The notes: generated by a model from the letters alone, not told the origin. DNA of 64,000 bases from Polaromonas sp047303325 (GCF_047303325.1 NZ_JBKBEX010000009.1:1-64000), one strand, 5' to 3'. Shown: positions 8,015 to 17,372, counted from the first letter of the stretch. Made by a program: numbers and translations.

Positions 8015-9295
8015 TCAATGAAGATGCCGGGCCGCCTCCAGCCCTGAGCGCACCGCGCCTTCCAGCGTGGCGGGGTAGGGCCCGGCGATGTAGTCGCCGC
8101 AGGCATACAGGCCGGGCGCGACCTCGGCGCCGGGGCGCTGCAGACCCGGCGTGCAGGCAAAGGTGGCGCGTTTCTCCACAATGGTCTGCACGGCCTGCAT
8201 GGCGCCCAGCCCCAGGTGCCAGAGTTGCGATTTCGCCTGCGCCAGCACCTGCGCGGTCAGCGTGGCGCTGTCGCCGGTGCTGGCGCTGATCACAAAGGCC
8301 AGCAGGCCGGCCGGGCCGCCCAGTTGCCCCCGGTCAAACACGAACTGGGCCGGCTCCGCGGCGTTGGACGGCAAGGCCAGCATGGGCAGCGGCAGGCGCG
8401 CGCCCGAAGCCCAGGCATAGACGGTCGTCAAGGCCTCGTACTGCAGGCCGTGCGCGCGCGCCAGCCAGTCCGCCGCGGCCACGCCGCTGCCTTCCACCAG
8501 GCGCGCGGCCTCTTGCGGCGGGCAGGCCAGCACCACACAGTCGAAGGCCGCGCTGGCATCGGCGCTCACGACCCAGCCCGAGCCTAGAGGCGCGATGGCC
8601 TGCACGCGCGCGCCCAGTTGCGGCGCATTGCTCTGCGCGGTGAGCCAGGCCAGCGCGACATCGGGCAACAGGGCGCTGAGGTCGGTGCGCGGCAGCAGCA
8701 GGTTGGAGCCGCCGCTCTCCGAAAAAAGCGCGTCGCGCATCACGCGCAGGAACACCTGGCCGCTGGCGCGTTCGGCGGGCGTGTTGAGCGCCGAGACGCA
8801 CAGCGGTTCGATCAGCGCGGCCATGGCGCTGGGCGCGAGGCCGCGGCACAGGTCGGCCACCGACTCGCCGGGCGTGCACTGGAATTTCCTGAGCTGCCAG
8901 CCCAGCGCGAGCTTGAGCATGGAGAGTTTGTCGCCCAGCGGCCAGTCGCGCGCCAGCAGGATGCCGGCCAGCGCATCGAGCGGCGCCGGCAGCTGCGGCA
9001 GCTTCAGGCCGCCGCCATCGGGAAACTGCAATGTCAGCGGCATCCTCAGCAGCGCGGCCTCGATGTCCACACCCAGGTCTTTCATCAGGCGCAGCGTTTC
9101 GGCGTAAGCGCCTATGAGGATGTGCTGGCCGTTGTCCAGCACCACCGGTTCGCCCTGCAGGGTGGCGACCACGCGGCGCGCCCGGCCGCCGGCGACGCGG
9201 GTGGTTTCAAACAAGGTGGCCTGGTAGCCGAGGCGGGTGGCTTCGACGGCAGCGGCGCAGCCGGCCCAGCCCGCGCCTATGACGGCGACTCTCAT
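8015..9295 (-). CDS. hpnE: Hydroxysqualene dehydroxylase HpnE
   Basis: This 426-residue FAD-dependent enzyme belongs to the squalene-associated desaturase family. It converts hydroxysqualene to squalene in the HpnCDE route. The N-terminus is a classic dinucleotide-binding fold (VAVIGAGWAGCAAAVEATRLGYQATLFE), followed by GGRARRV. The C-terminus ends with GLYACGDYIAGPYPATLEGAVRSGLEAA, the second FAD contact. It begins two bases after the hpnD stop, so the two genes are clearly one operon. Confidence 0.93.
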   Translation of the reverse strand: MRVAVIGAGWAGCAAAVEATRLGYQATLFETTRVAGGRARRVVATLQGEPVVLDNGQHILIGAYAETLRLMKDLGVDIEAALLRMPLTLQFPDGGGLKLPQLPAPLDALAGILLARDWPLGDKLSMLKLALGWQLRKFQCTPGESVADLCRGLAPSAMAALIEPLCVSALNTPAERASGQVFLRVMRDALFSESGGSNLLLPRTDLSALLPDVALAWLTAQSNAPQLGARVQAIAPLGSGWVVSADASAAFDCVVLACPPQEAARLVEGSGVAAADWLARAHGLQYEALTTVYAWASGARLPLPMLALPSNAAEPAQFVFDRGQLGGPAGLLAFVISASTGDSATLTAQVLAQAKSQLWHLGLGAMQAVQTIVEKRATFACTPGLQRPGAEVAPGLYACGDYIAGPYPATLEGAVRSGLEAARHLH

Positions 9296-9297
9296 CT

Positions 9298-10140
9298 TTA
9301 CACCACTCGTCCGAAAGCCTGCGTTTTCCAGGCCAGCCAGAATTTGCGCAGCGGCGTGAGGCTCACGCGCTGGTGCAGCACCTGGTAGCCGTCGGCGGCG
9401 ATCTCGCGCAGCAGGGTGCGGTAGATGCTGGCCATCATGAGGCCGGGCTTTTGCGCGCGGCGGTCGGTTTCGGGCAGCATGGCCAGCGCTTCGTCGTAAA
9501 GCGCCAGGGTGCGCTCGGTCTGGAATTTCATGAGCGCGGTGAAGCGGTCGGAGTACTGGCGCTTCAGGATCTCGTGCGCTTTCACGTCGAACTGCTGCAG
9601 CTCGTTGACAGGCAGGTAGATGCGCCCGCGCATCGCGTCTTCACCCACGTCGCGGATGATGTTGGTGAGCTGGAAGGCCAGGCCCAGCTTGTGGGCGTAG
9701 GCCGTGGTGGCCTCGTCGGCCTGGCCGAAAATCCGCGCGGCCACTTCGCCCACGATGCCGGCCACCAGATGGCAATACTGCTTGAGACCGGGATAGTCGA
9801 GGTAACGGTTTTGCTCCAGGTCCATCTGGCAGCCGTCGATCACGGCTTGCAGGTGGCGCGCCTCGATACGGTAGGTGGCGGCCAGCGGCATCAGCGCTTT
9901 CATCACCGGGTGTGTCGGCTCGCCGGCATAGGATTTCAGGACCTCGTTTTGCCACCAGGCCAGCTTGGTGCGGGCCACGCCGGGGTCGGTGACCTCGTCG
10001 ACCACGTCGTCGATCTCGCGGCAAAAGGCATAAAAGGCCGTGATGGCGGCGCGCCGTTCTTTGGGCAAAAACAGGAAGGCGTAATAAAAACTGCTGCCGG
10101 ATGCGGCGGCTTTTTGCTGGACATACTGCTCAGGCGTCAT
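9298..10140 (-). CDS. hpnD: Presqualene diphosphate synthase HpnD
   Basis: This 280-residue trans-isoprenyl diphosphate synthase should condense two farnesyl diphosphates to presqualene diphosphate. Both aspartate-rich Mg-binding motifs are intact: REIDDVVDEV near residue 40 and NIIRDVGEDAMRGRIYLP near residue 160. SSFYYAFLFLPKERRAAITAFYAFCREIDD is the typical N-terminal block. It lies between hpnC and hpnE in the standard order. Confidence 0.93.
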   Translation of the reverse strand: MTPEQYVQQKAAASGSSFYYAFLFLPKERRAAITAFYAFCREIDDVVDEVTDPGVARTKLAWWQNEVLKSYAGEPTHPVMKALMPLAATYRIEARHLQAVIDGCQMDLEQNRYLDYPGLKQYCHLVAGIVGEVAARIFGQADEATTAYAHKLGLAFQLTNIIRDVGEDAMRGRIYLPVNELQQFDVKAHEILKRQYSDRFTALMKFQTERTLALYDEALAMLPETDRRAQKPGLMMASIYRTLLREIAADGYQVLHQRVSLTPLRKFWLAWKTQAFGRVV

Positions 10141-10183
10141 GCGGCGATTGTCACATGGGATGCCGCGCGTTCACGGGGCCGGA

Positions 10184-11047
10184 TCAGCGCATCCACAAGG
10201 CGCGCCAGCCCATCAGCAGCAAGTCCCAGGGCTTGAGCTTGGGGCGCCGCTGCAAGGTGTTGAAGCCTTGCGCTTCTATCTTGTCCAGGATGCGCAGGCC
10301 GCCTTGCACCACCAGGCGCAGCTCCCAGCCGCCGCGCCCGGGAATCTTTTTGCACAGGGGGGCGCCCCTGTGCATCATGGCCCGCGCGGAATGCACATGG
10401 GCCGCGATCAGCGCGAGGGTGGCCGGGTTGGCCTGCAGCGCCAGCAACTGCGCTTCATCGACGCCGTGGCGGGCCCATGCGTCGGCCGGCAGGTAGATGC
10501 GGCCGCGCGGGATGTCCACGCCCAGGTCCTGCCAGAAATTGATCAACTGCAGGGCAGTGCAGATGTCGTCGCTCATCTGCAGCGAAGCGGCGTCCTGGAT
10601 GCCGTAGAGGTGCAGCAGCAGCCGGCCCACGGGGTTGGCCGAGCGTTTGCAATAGTCCAGCAACTCGGCCTCGTCGGCATAACGCTGCTTGACCGCATCC
10701 TGCTCAAAAGCGCTGAGCAAATCGGCCAGCAGGTTGACGGGCAGTTCAAACCGGGACAGCTGTGGCTGCAATTGCGCGAAGACCGGCGCCCAGCGTGGGG
10801 AGGGCGGCAAACCTGCCGCGGTCGCCATCAGGTCGGCGCGATAGGCAGCCAGTTCGTCCAGGCGGGCTTGCGGCGCGGCCTCGCCCTCATCGGCGATGTC
10901 GTCGGCCGTGCGGGCAAACCAGTAAATCGCCGCAATGGGCGGGCGCAGCCGCGGCGGGCATAGCAGCGAGGCCACGGGGAAGTTTTCATAGTGCGACACC
11001 CCCTGAAGGGGAACCGGGGCGCTGGGCTGTTGGAGGCCTGGGGTCAT
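10184..11047 (-). CDS. hpnC: Hydroxysqualene synthase HpnC
   Basis: This 287-residue squalene synthase homologue converts presqualene diphosphate to hydroxysqualene. It shows HYENFPVASLLCPPRLRPPIAAIYWFARTADDIADEGEA with the first Asp-rich motif, and LINFWQDLGVDIPRGRIYLP with the second. The ATG at 11047 is the longest start and has no clear ribosome-binding site. A GTG at 10999, just before the conserved HYENF, is an alternative. Squalene-hopene cyclase is not in the window, so the end product (hopanoids or only squalene) is not settled here. Confidence 0.92.
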   Translation of the reverse strand: MTPGLQQPSAPVPLQGVSHYENFPVASLLCPPRLRPPIAAIYWFARTADDIADEGEAAPQARLDELAAYRADLMATAAGLPPSPRWAPVFAQLQPQLSRFELPVNLLADLLSAFEQDAVKQRYADEAELLDYCKRSANPVGRLLLHLYGIQDAASLQMSDDICTALQLINFWQDLGVDIPRGRIYLPADAWARHGVDEAQLLALQANPATLALIAAHVHSARAMMHRGAPLCKKIPGRGGWELRLVVQGGLRILDKIEAQGFNTLQRRPKLKPWDLLLMGWRALWMR

Positions 11048-11062
11048 GCGGGCGATTGTCGC

Positions 11063-11105
11063 TTGACAAGCCTCAGCATTTACCCTAGATTACTAACCGG
11101 TCAGT
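11063..11105 (+). promoter_or_regulatory. Sigma70 promoter with overlapping TetR-type operator
   Basis: A perfect -35 TTGACA (11063-11068) is followed after 17 bases by a -10 TAGATT (11086-11091). Directly adjoining is a near-perfect palindrome ACTAACCGGTCAGT (11092-11105), which would cover the transcription start. The CCGGT core flanked by AC/GT arms is common for TetR-family operators. It should drive the RND adaptor and pump genes that follow. Confidence 0.68.
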
Positions 11106-11170
11106 CAGTAGTGAGTTTTCCAGGCTCTTCCTGGCTGCATGCCGTCCGAGTTTTTCACACCAATCCGACC

Positions 11171-12331
11171 ATGAATAAAACCGTTTTCTCCGTGGTGGGC
11201 GCTGCCCTGCTGCTGGCCGCCTGTTCCAAGTCCGCCCCACCCGAAGAGCCGGTTCGCGCCGTGAAGGTGCTCACCGTGGGGACCGACGCGTTTTCGTCCA
11301 GCCATGAGTATGCGGGCGAAGTCAAAGCCCAGGTCGAGTCCAGGCTGGGGTTTCGGGTGGGCGGCAAGATCATCAAGCGCCAGGCCGAACTCGGCCAGCG
11401 CGTCAAGGCCGGGCAGGTGCTGGCCCAGCTGGACCCGCAGGACCTCAGGCTGGCCGCCGATTCGGCCCGCGCCCAGGTGGCCGCGGCCACCACCAACCGC
11501 GACCTGGCCGCCGCCGACTTCAAGCGCTACAGGGAGCTCAAGGAGCAGAACTTCATCAGCGGCGCCGAACTGGAGCGCCGCGAAACCACCCTCAAGGCGG
11601 CGCAGGCGCAGCTCGAACAGGCGCAATCGCAGTTCGCCGTGCAGGGCAACCAGGCCAATTACGCGGTGCTGGTCGCCGATGTGTCGGGTGTGGTGACCGC
11701 CATTGAGGCCGAGCCGGGCCAGGTCGTGGCAGCAGGCGTGCCGGTGGTGCGCATCGCGGCCGACGGCGTGCGCGACGTAGTGTTCTCGGTGCCCGAAGAC
11801 AAGGTGGCCGGCATCAAGGCCGGCTCGGCGGTCAAGATACGCGTCTGGTCGCAAAACGCCGATCTGGCCGGCAAGGTCCGCGAAGTCGCCGCCAGCAGCG
11901 ACCCGGTCACGCGCACCTATACCGTCAAGGTCTCCATCGATGCCAAGGAGCCGCCGCCGCTGGGCGCCACGGTGTATGTGGTGCCGGAATCGGGCAGCGC
12001 CGTCGGCGTGCCGGTGATCAAGCTGCCGACTACCGCGCTGCGCCAGGAAGGCAAGGCCACGGCCGTGTGGGTGGTCGACAAAGCCAGCATGACGGTCAAG
12101 CCGCAAATCATCCAGGTCGCCACGGCCGACGGCAACGACGTGGTCGTGGCCTCGGGGCTGCAGGCCGGCATGTTGGTGGTGAGTGCCGGCGTGCATGTGC
12201 TGTCGCCGGGCCAGAAGGTCACCTTCTACCAGCCCAGTGTGGCCCTGGCCGGCGCCACGCCGGCGCAGACCAGCCCGAATGCCATGGCTGCCGCCGCGGC
12301 GCCCGCATCCGCTGCCTCCGGCGCGAAGTGA
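11171..12331 (+). CDS. RND efflux periplasmic adaptor (membrane fusion) lipoprotein
   Basis: This 386-residue HlyD/AcrA-type adaptor links an inner-membrane RND pump to an outer-membrane channel. The signal sequence ends in a lipobox LLAACSK, so Cys near residue 19 should be lipidated. A biotinyl-lipoyl-like half (GFRVGGKIIKRQAELGQRVKAG), an alpha-hairpin rich in Ala/Gln/Glu, and the second lipoyl half (VSGVVTAIEAEPGQVV) follow in order. The C-terminal 30 residues are an Ala/Ser/Pro tail. The ATG at 11171 starts the lipoprotein signal. No outer-membrane factor gene is present in this operon. Confidence 0.9.
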   Translation: MNKTVFSVVGAALLLAACSKSAPPEEPVRAVKVLTVGTDAFSSSHEYAGEVKAQVESRLGFRVGGKIIKRQAELGQRVKAGQVLAQLDPQDLRLAADSARAQVAAATTNRDLAAADFKRYRELKEQNFISGAELERRETTLKAAQAQLEQAQSQFAVQGNQANYAVLVADVSGVVTAIEAEPGQVVAAGVPVVRIAADGVRDVVFSVPEDKVAGIKAGSAVKIRVWSQNADLAGKVREVAASSDPVTRTYTVKVSIDAKEPPPLGATVYVVPESGSAVGVPVIKLPTTALRQEGKATAVWVVDKASMTVKPQIIQVATADGNDVVVASGLQAGMLVVSAGVHVLSPGQKVTFYQPSVALAGATPAQTSPNAMAAAAAPASAASGAK

Positions 12332-12338
12332 GGCGGCC

Positions 12339-15300
12339 ATGACGCAAGCCCACCACGACGGCAACAGCCCTGCCGGCGAACTCGCTTCGCCCTCGACCCG
12401 CTTCAACCTTTCCAAATGGGCGCTGGACCATCCGGCGCTCACGCGCTACCTGCTGCTGGTGCTGATGATCCTGGGCTTCGCGTCCTACTTCCAGCTCGGG
12501 CAGGACGAGGACCCGCCTTTCACCTTCCGCGCCATGGTGGTGCGTACCTACTGGCCGGGCGCCACGGCGCAGCAGGTGGCCGAGCAGGTCACCGACAAGC
12601 TGGAGCGTACGCTGCAGGAAGCGCCGTATGCCGACCGCATCCGCAGCTACTCCAAGCCCGGTGAGTCGCAGATCATTTTCCAGATCAAGGACTCCTCCAA
12701 GCCCAGCGAGGTCGCCAACGTCTGGTATTCGGTGCGCAAAAAAATCGGCGACATGCGCGGCACCTTGCCGGGCGGCATCCAGGGGCCGTTCTTTAACGAC
12801 GAATTCGGCGACGTCTACGGCGTGATCTACGCGCTGGAATCCGACGGCTTCAACTATGCCGAGCTCAAGACCTTTGCCGACGATGTGCGCCAGCAATTGC
12901 TGCGCGTGCCGGACGTGAGCAAGGTCGAGCTCTTCGGCGTGCAGGACGAAAAAGTCTTCATCGAGATCTCGCAAAAGCGCCTGGCCCAGCTGGGGCTGGA
13001 CCTGAACCAGGTGCTGGCCCAGCTCGGCCAGCAAAACGCCGTTGAGGCGGCCGGCGCGGTGCAGACGCCGCTGGACGTGGTGCAGGTGCGCGTGGCGGGC
13101 CAGTTCGAGGTGATGGAGCAACTGCGCGTCATGCCGATACGGGGCAGCTCGGGCGGTCAGCTGCAGCTCGGCGATATCGCCGAGATCAAGCGCGGCTATG
13201 TGGACCCGCCTTCGGTGAAGGTGCACCACCAGGGCAAGGAAGTGATCGCACTGGGCGTGTCCATGGCCAAGGGCGGCGACATCATTGCGTTGGGCAAGTC
13301 GCTCACGGCGCTGTCGGAGCGCATCGACAAGACCCTCCCGGCCGGCATCAAGCTGGTGAACGTGCAGAACCAGCCCAAGGCTGTGTCCACTTCGGTGAAC
13401 GAGTTCGTGCGCGTGCTGATCGAGGCCGTGGTGATCGTGCTGGCGGTGAGCTTCATCAGCCTGGGCTTTCACAAACGCCCGACCAATGGCGGTGGCCCCT
13501 TGCCGATCTGGAAGCGCTATTACATCGACATGCGGCCCGGCCTGGTGGTGGGTATCACCATCCCGCTGGTGCTGAGCCTGACTTTCCTGGCCATGTGGTA
13601 CTACGGCATAGGCCTGCACAAGATTTCGCTGGGCTCACTGATCATCGCGCTGGGCCTGCTGGTGGACGACGCCATCATTGCCGTCGAGATGATGGTGCGC
13701 AAGATGGAGGAGGGCTACGACAAGGTGCGCGCCGCCACCTTTGCCTATGAGATCACCGCCATGCCCATGCTGACGGGCACGCTGATCACCGCAACGGGCT
13801 TTTTGCCCATCGGCCTGGCCAAGTCCACCACCGGTGAATACACCTTCGCGATTTTCGCGGTGACGGTGATCGCGCTGGTGCTGAGCTGGATCGTCTCTGT
13901 GTACTTCGTGCCCTACCTGGGCACGCTGCTGCTCAAGGTGCCGCCGCACGTGCAGGAAGTGGCTGCCGGCAAGGACAGCCCGCACGAGATGTTCGACAGC
14001 CCGTTTTACAGCAACTTCCGCAAGACGGTGGACTGGTGCGTGGAGCACCGCTGGCTCACCATAGGCGCCACCGTGCTGATCTTCGTGCTGGGCATCGTGG
14101 GCATGGGCAAGGTGCAGCAGCAGTTCTTCCCCGACTCCAGCCGGCCCGAGATCATGGTCGACATCTGGTTCCCTGAAGGCACCTCCTTTGCCGCCAACGA
14201 GGCCACCGCCAAACGCGTGGAGCAGCGCCTGATGCGGGAGGAGGGCGTGAACTCGGTCAGCACCTGGATAGGTTCGGGCGTGCCGCGCTTTTACCTGCCG
14301 CTGGACCAGGTGTTCCCGCAGACCAACGTCTCGCAGATGATCGTGCTGCCCAAGGACCTGAAAGTGCGCGAGTCGCTGCGCATCAAGCTGCCGGCCCTGC
14401 TGGCCACCGAGTTCCCCGAGGTGCGCGGCCGCGTCAAGCTGCTGCCCAACGGCCCGCCCGTGCCTTACCCGGTGCAGTTCCGCGTGGTGGGGATCGATCC
14501 GCTGGTGCTGCGCGAGCGCGCCGACGAGGTCAAGGCGGTGATGCGCGAAAGCGGCAATACGCGCGGCGTGAACGACAACTGGAATGAATCGGTCAAGGTG
14601 CTTCGCCTGGAGGTGGACCAGGCCAAGGCACGCGCGCTGGGCGTGACCAGCCAGTCGATCGCCCAGGCCTCGCGCACCATCCTGGCCGGCACGCCCGTGG
14701 GCCAGTTCCGCGAAGGCGACAAGCTGATCGACATCGTGCTGCGCCAGCCGCTGGACGAGCGCAATGCCATCACCGACATCGGCAACGCCTACCTGCCCAC
14801 GGCGTCGGGCAAATCGATTCCGCTCACGCAGATCGCCAAGCCGGTGTTCACCTGGGAGCCGGGCGTGATGTGGCGCGAGAACCGCGACTATGCCATCACG
14901 GTGCAGAGCGACATCGTCGAAGGCCTGCAGGGCGCCACCGTCACGCAGGAACTGATGCCCAAGCTCAAGGCGCTGGAAGCGAAATGGCTGGAAAAAGGCA
15001 TGATGGGCTACCGCATCCAGGTGGCCGGCGCGGTGGAGGAAAGCAGCAAGGGTTCATCTTCGATTGTTGCCGGCCTGCCCATCGCGGGTTTCCTGATATT
15101 GACCCTGCTGATGCTTCAGCTGCACAGCTTCAGCCGGACCATGCTGGTTTTCATCACCGGCCCGCTTGGCATCGCTGGCGTCGCCGGCGCACTGCTCCTG
15201 CTGGGACGGCCTTTTGGTTTCGTCGCCTTGTTGGGCGTGATTGCCTTGATGGGCATGATCCAGCGCAACTCCGTCATCCTGATCGACCAGATCGAGCAGG

Positions 15301-15584
15301 ACCGCGCCCGCGGCGTGCCGACCTGGAACGCGATCGTCGAGGCGGCCGTGCGCCGGCTGCGGCCCATCGTGCTGACGGCCGCCGCCGCCGTGCTGGCCAT
15401 GATCCCGCTGTCGCGCAGCGTGTTCTGGGGGCCGATGGCGGTCGCCATCATGGGCGGCCTGATTGTGGCGACGGTGCTGACTTTGCTGGCCTTGCCGGCG
15501 ATGTATGCAGCCTGGTTCCGGGTCAAACGCGAAGACAGGCTGCAAGCCGGGCCGCCCGGGGCCGAAAAGCCTTTGCCGGCCTGA
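12339..15584 (+). CDS. RND efflux pump permease
   Basis: This 1081-residue inner-membrane RND transporter exports hydrophobic or amphiphilic compounds by proton antiport. It has a transmembrane helix near residue 35, a long periplasmic porter domain, a block of helices including LGLLVDDAIIAVEMMVRKMEEG with the paired Asp of TM4, a second periplasmic half, and five closing helices (LLGVIALMGMIQRNSVILIDQIE). The sequence is not of the close AcrB type seen at 25 kb; it resembles the more distant TriC/VexF-like pumps. The ATG at 12339 lies eight bases after the adaptor stop. Confidence 0.9.
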   Translation: MTQAHHDGNSPAGELASPSTRFNLSKWALDHPALTRYLLLVLMILGFASYFQLGQDEDPPFTFRAMVVRTYWPGATAQQVAEQVTDKLERTLQEAPYADRIRSYSKPGESQIIFQIKDSSKPSEVANVWYSVRKKIGDMRGTLPGGIQGPFFNDEFGDVYGVIYALESDGFNYAELKTFADDVRQQLLRVPDVSKVELFGVQDEKVFIEISQKRLAQLGLDLNQVLAQLGQQNAVEAAGAVQTPLDVVQVRVAGQFEVMEQLRVMPIRGSSGGQLQLGDIAEIKRGYVDPPSVKVHHQGKEVIALGVSMAKGGDIIALGKSLTALSERIDKTLPAGIKLVNVQNQPKAVSTSVNEFVRVLIEAVVIVLAVSFISLGFHKRPTNGGGPLPIWKRYYIDMRPGLVVGITIPLVLSLTFLAMWYYGIGLHKISLGSLIIALGLLVDDAIIAVEMMVRKMEEGYDKVRAATFAYEITAMPMLTGTLITATGFLPIGLAKSTTGEYTFAIFAVTVIALVLSWIVSVYFVPYLGTLLLKVPPHVQEVAAGKDSPHEMFDSPFYSNFRKTVDWCVEHRWLTIGATVLIFVLGIVGMGKVQQQFFPDSSRPEIMVDIWFPEGTSFAANEATAKRVEQRLMREEGVNSVSTWIGSGVPRFYLPLDQVFPQTNVSQMIVLPKDLKVRESLRIKLPALLATEFPEVRGRVKLLPNGPPVPYPVQFRVVGIDPLVLRERADEVKAVMRESGNTRGVNDNWNESVKVLRLEVDQAKARALGVTSQSIAQASRTILAGTPVGQFREGDKLIDIVLRQPLDERNAITDIGNAYLPTASGKSIPLTQIAKPVFTWEPGVMWRENRDYAITVQSDIVEGLQGATVTQELMPKLKALEAKWLEKGMMGYRIQVAGAVEESSKGSSSIVAGLPIAGFLILTLLMLQLHSFSRTMLVFITGPLGIAGVAGALLLLGRPFGFVALLGVIALMGMIQRNSVILIDQIEQDRARGVPTWNAIVEAAVRRLRPIVLTAAAAVLAMIPLSRSVFWGPMAVAIMGGLIVATVLTLLALPAMYAAWFRVKREDRLQAGPPGAEKPLPA

Positions 15585-15658
15585 TTCTCTGCGGCTGGCC
15601 GCCCGGACGCAAAAACCGGGCGCGATACGGCTAAAATAGAGAGTTGACCGATTTCAAG

Positions 15659-15692
15659 CGGGGATTCGGAGGTTTTTCGGATTCCCGTTTTT
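15659..15692 (+). terminator. Terminator-like hairpin before tRNA-Leu
   Basis: A ten-base stem (15659-15668 with 15678-15687, two G-U pairs) closes a nine-base loop and is followed by five T. It can end transcription of the upstream pump operon. It sits only nine bases before the tRNA-Leu 5' end, leaving little room for a separate tRNA promoter. Confidence 0.6.
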
Positions 15693-15701
15693 ATTTCCGG
15701 C

Positions 15702-15788
15702 GCGCGGGTGGCGAAATTGGTAGACGCACCAGGTTTAGGTCCTGACGCCAGCAATGGTGTGGGGGTTCGAGTCCCCCCCCGCGCACCA
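15702..15788 (+). tRNA. tRNA-Leu (UAG)
   Basis: This 87-nt class II tRNA has acceptor stem GCGCGGG pairing with CCCGCGC, a D arm with AAATTGGTAGACGC, anticodon loop TTTAGGT (anticodon UAG, reads CUN Leu codons), a variable arm, and the T arm GGGGGTTCGAGTCCCCC. The CCA end is encoded. It directly precedes tig, an arrangement I recall from other Comamonadaceae. Confidence 0.95.
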
Positions 15789-15903
15789 CCCTGAGGCTTG
15801 CGGGCGGCAGTTCTTGCGTCCATGCGCTCAGGCGTTGCGGAAAACCCGCGACATGCCAGGTGAAAACCTGTTTTGACTACTTTTTGATCTTAGGAAGACC
15901 ATC

Positions 15904-17214
15904 ATGGCCGTGACTGTTGAAACCCTTGAAAAGCTCGAGCGCAAGATGACGCTCACGCTGCCCGTCAACACCATCCAGTCGGAAGTTGACACCCGCCTCA
16001 AGCGCCTGGCCCGCACGGTCAAGATGGACGGTTTCCGTCCCGGCAAGGTTCCCATGAATGTCGTGGCCCAGCGCTACGGCTACTCGGTGCACTACGAGGT
16101 CATGAACGACAAGGTCGGTGAAGCCTTCGCCGTGGCCGCCAACGAAGCCAAGCTTCGCGTTGCCGGCCAGCCCCGCATCAGCGAAAAAGAAGGTGCTCCT
16201 GAAGGCGAACTCGCGTTCGACGCGGTCTTCGAGGTCTATCCCGAAGTCAAGATCGCCGACCTGTCGAATGCCCAGGTCGAAAAAGTCAGTGCCGAAGTCA
16301 GCGACGCGGCCATCGACAAGACCCTGGACATCCTGCGCAAGCAGCGCCGCACCTTCGCCCAGCGCGCGGCCGATGCGCCCGCGCAGGACGGCGACCGCGC
16401 CACCATCGACTTTGAAGGCAAGATCGACGGCGAACCTTTCGCCGGCGGCAAGGCCGAGGACTACCAGTTCCTGATCGGCGACGGCCAGATGCTCAAGGAA
16501 TTCGAAGACGCCGTGCGCGGCATGAAAACCGGCGAGAGCAAGACTTTCCCGCTGAACTTCCCGGCCGACTACCACGGAAAGGACGTGGCGGGCAAACAAG
16601 CCGACTTCCTCGTGACGGTCAAGAAGATCGAAGCCGCCCACCTGCCTGAAGTCAATGAGGCCCTGGCCAAGTCCCTGGGTATCGCCGACGCGACGGTTGA
16701 AGGCCTGCGCGCCGACATCAAGAAAAACCTCGAGCGCGAAGTCAAGTTCCGCCTGCTGGCCCGCAACAAGAACGCCGTGATGGACGCGCTGGTCGCCAAC
16801 GCTGAACTCGACCTGCCCAAGTCCAGCGTGCAGGCCGAACTGGACCGCATGGTCGAAGGTGCCCGCGCCGACCTCAAGCAGCGCGGCATCAAGGACGCCG
16901 ACAAGGCGCCGATTCCCGAAGAAATCTTCCGCCCGCAAGCCGAAAAGCGCGTGCGCCTGGGCCTGGTGGTCGCCGAACTGGTGCGTACCAACGAACTGCA
17001 AGCCAAGCCTGAGCAGCTCAAGGCCCACATCGAAGAGCTGGCCGCCAGCTACGAAAAACCGCAGGACGTGGTGCGCTGGTACCTGAGCGACAACCGCCGC
17101 ATGGCCGAAGTCGAGGCGGTTGTGATCGAAAACAACGTCACCGACTTCGTGCTGGGCAAGGCCAAGGTCACCGAAAAAGCCATTTCCTTCGACGACCTGA
17201 TGGGCCAGAACTGA
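15904..17214 (+). CDS. tig: Trigger factor
   Basis: This is the 436-residue ribosome-associated chaperone and peptidyl-prolyl isomerase. The N-terminal ribosome-binding domain starts MAVTVETLEKLERKMTLTLP and carries the signature DGFRPGKVPMNVV (variant of GFRxGKxP) near residue 40. The FKBP-like domain spans roughly residues 150-245 (GDRATIDFEGKIDGEPFAGGKAEDY), and the C-terminal helical chaperone domain follows. AGGAAG lies upstream of the start. It is followed by clpP, clpX and lon, the standard protein-quality-control block. Confidence 0.97.
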   Translation: MAVTVETLEKLERKMTLTLPVNTIQSEVDTRLKRLARTVKMDGFRPGKVPMNVVAQRYGYSVHYEVMNDKVGEAFAVAANEAKLRVAGQPRISEKEGAPEGELAFDAVFEVYPEVKIADLSNAQVEKVSAEVSDAAIDKTLDILRKQRRTFAQRAADAPAQDGDRATIDFEGKIDGEPFAGGKAEDYQFLIGDGQMLKEFEDAVRGMKTGESKTFPLNFPADYHGKDVAGKQADFLVTVKKIEAAHLPEVNEALAKSLGIADATVEGLRADIKKNLEREVKFRLLARNKNAVMDALVANAELDLPKSSVQAELDRMVEGARADLKQRGIKDADKAPIPEEIFRPQAEKRVRLGLVVAELVRTNELQAKPEQLKAHIEELAASYEKPQDVVRWYLSDNRRMAEVEAVVIENNVTDFVLGKAKVTEKAISFDDLMGQN

Positions 17215-17236
17215 TTCTTCAGCGCCTTTGTTGACG

Positions 17237-17275
17237 TTGGGGCTTGTGCTTTGCGGCGCAGGCCCCAATTTCTTT
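17237..17275 (+). terminator. Intrinsic terminator after tig
   Basis: A 13-base stem (17237-17249 with 17256-17268, two G-U pairs) encloses a six-base loop and is followed by TTTCTTT. The outer seven pairs TTGGGGC/GCCCCAA are perfect. It suggests that clpP is mainly transcribed from its own promoter. A separate inverted repeat AAATTCC-N5-GGAATTT lies at 17322-17340 just before clpP. Confidence 0.65.
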
Positions 17276-17372
17276 GGGCTACGGCATCGGCAGCCCGCGA
17301 GTACGCCGCCAGCCTTCGCCGAAATTCCCGGGTGGAATTTTTGGGTACAGTACAAACATCTCTGGAGAACAC

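Noticed and set aside
8015..11047. A complete hopanoid biosynthesis cluster
   Set aside because: Only the squalene-forming genes hpnC, hpnD and hpnE are present; no squalene-hopene cyclase or later hpn gene lies in the window.
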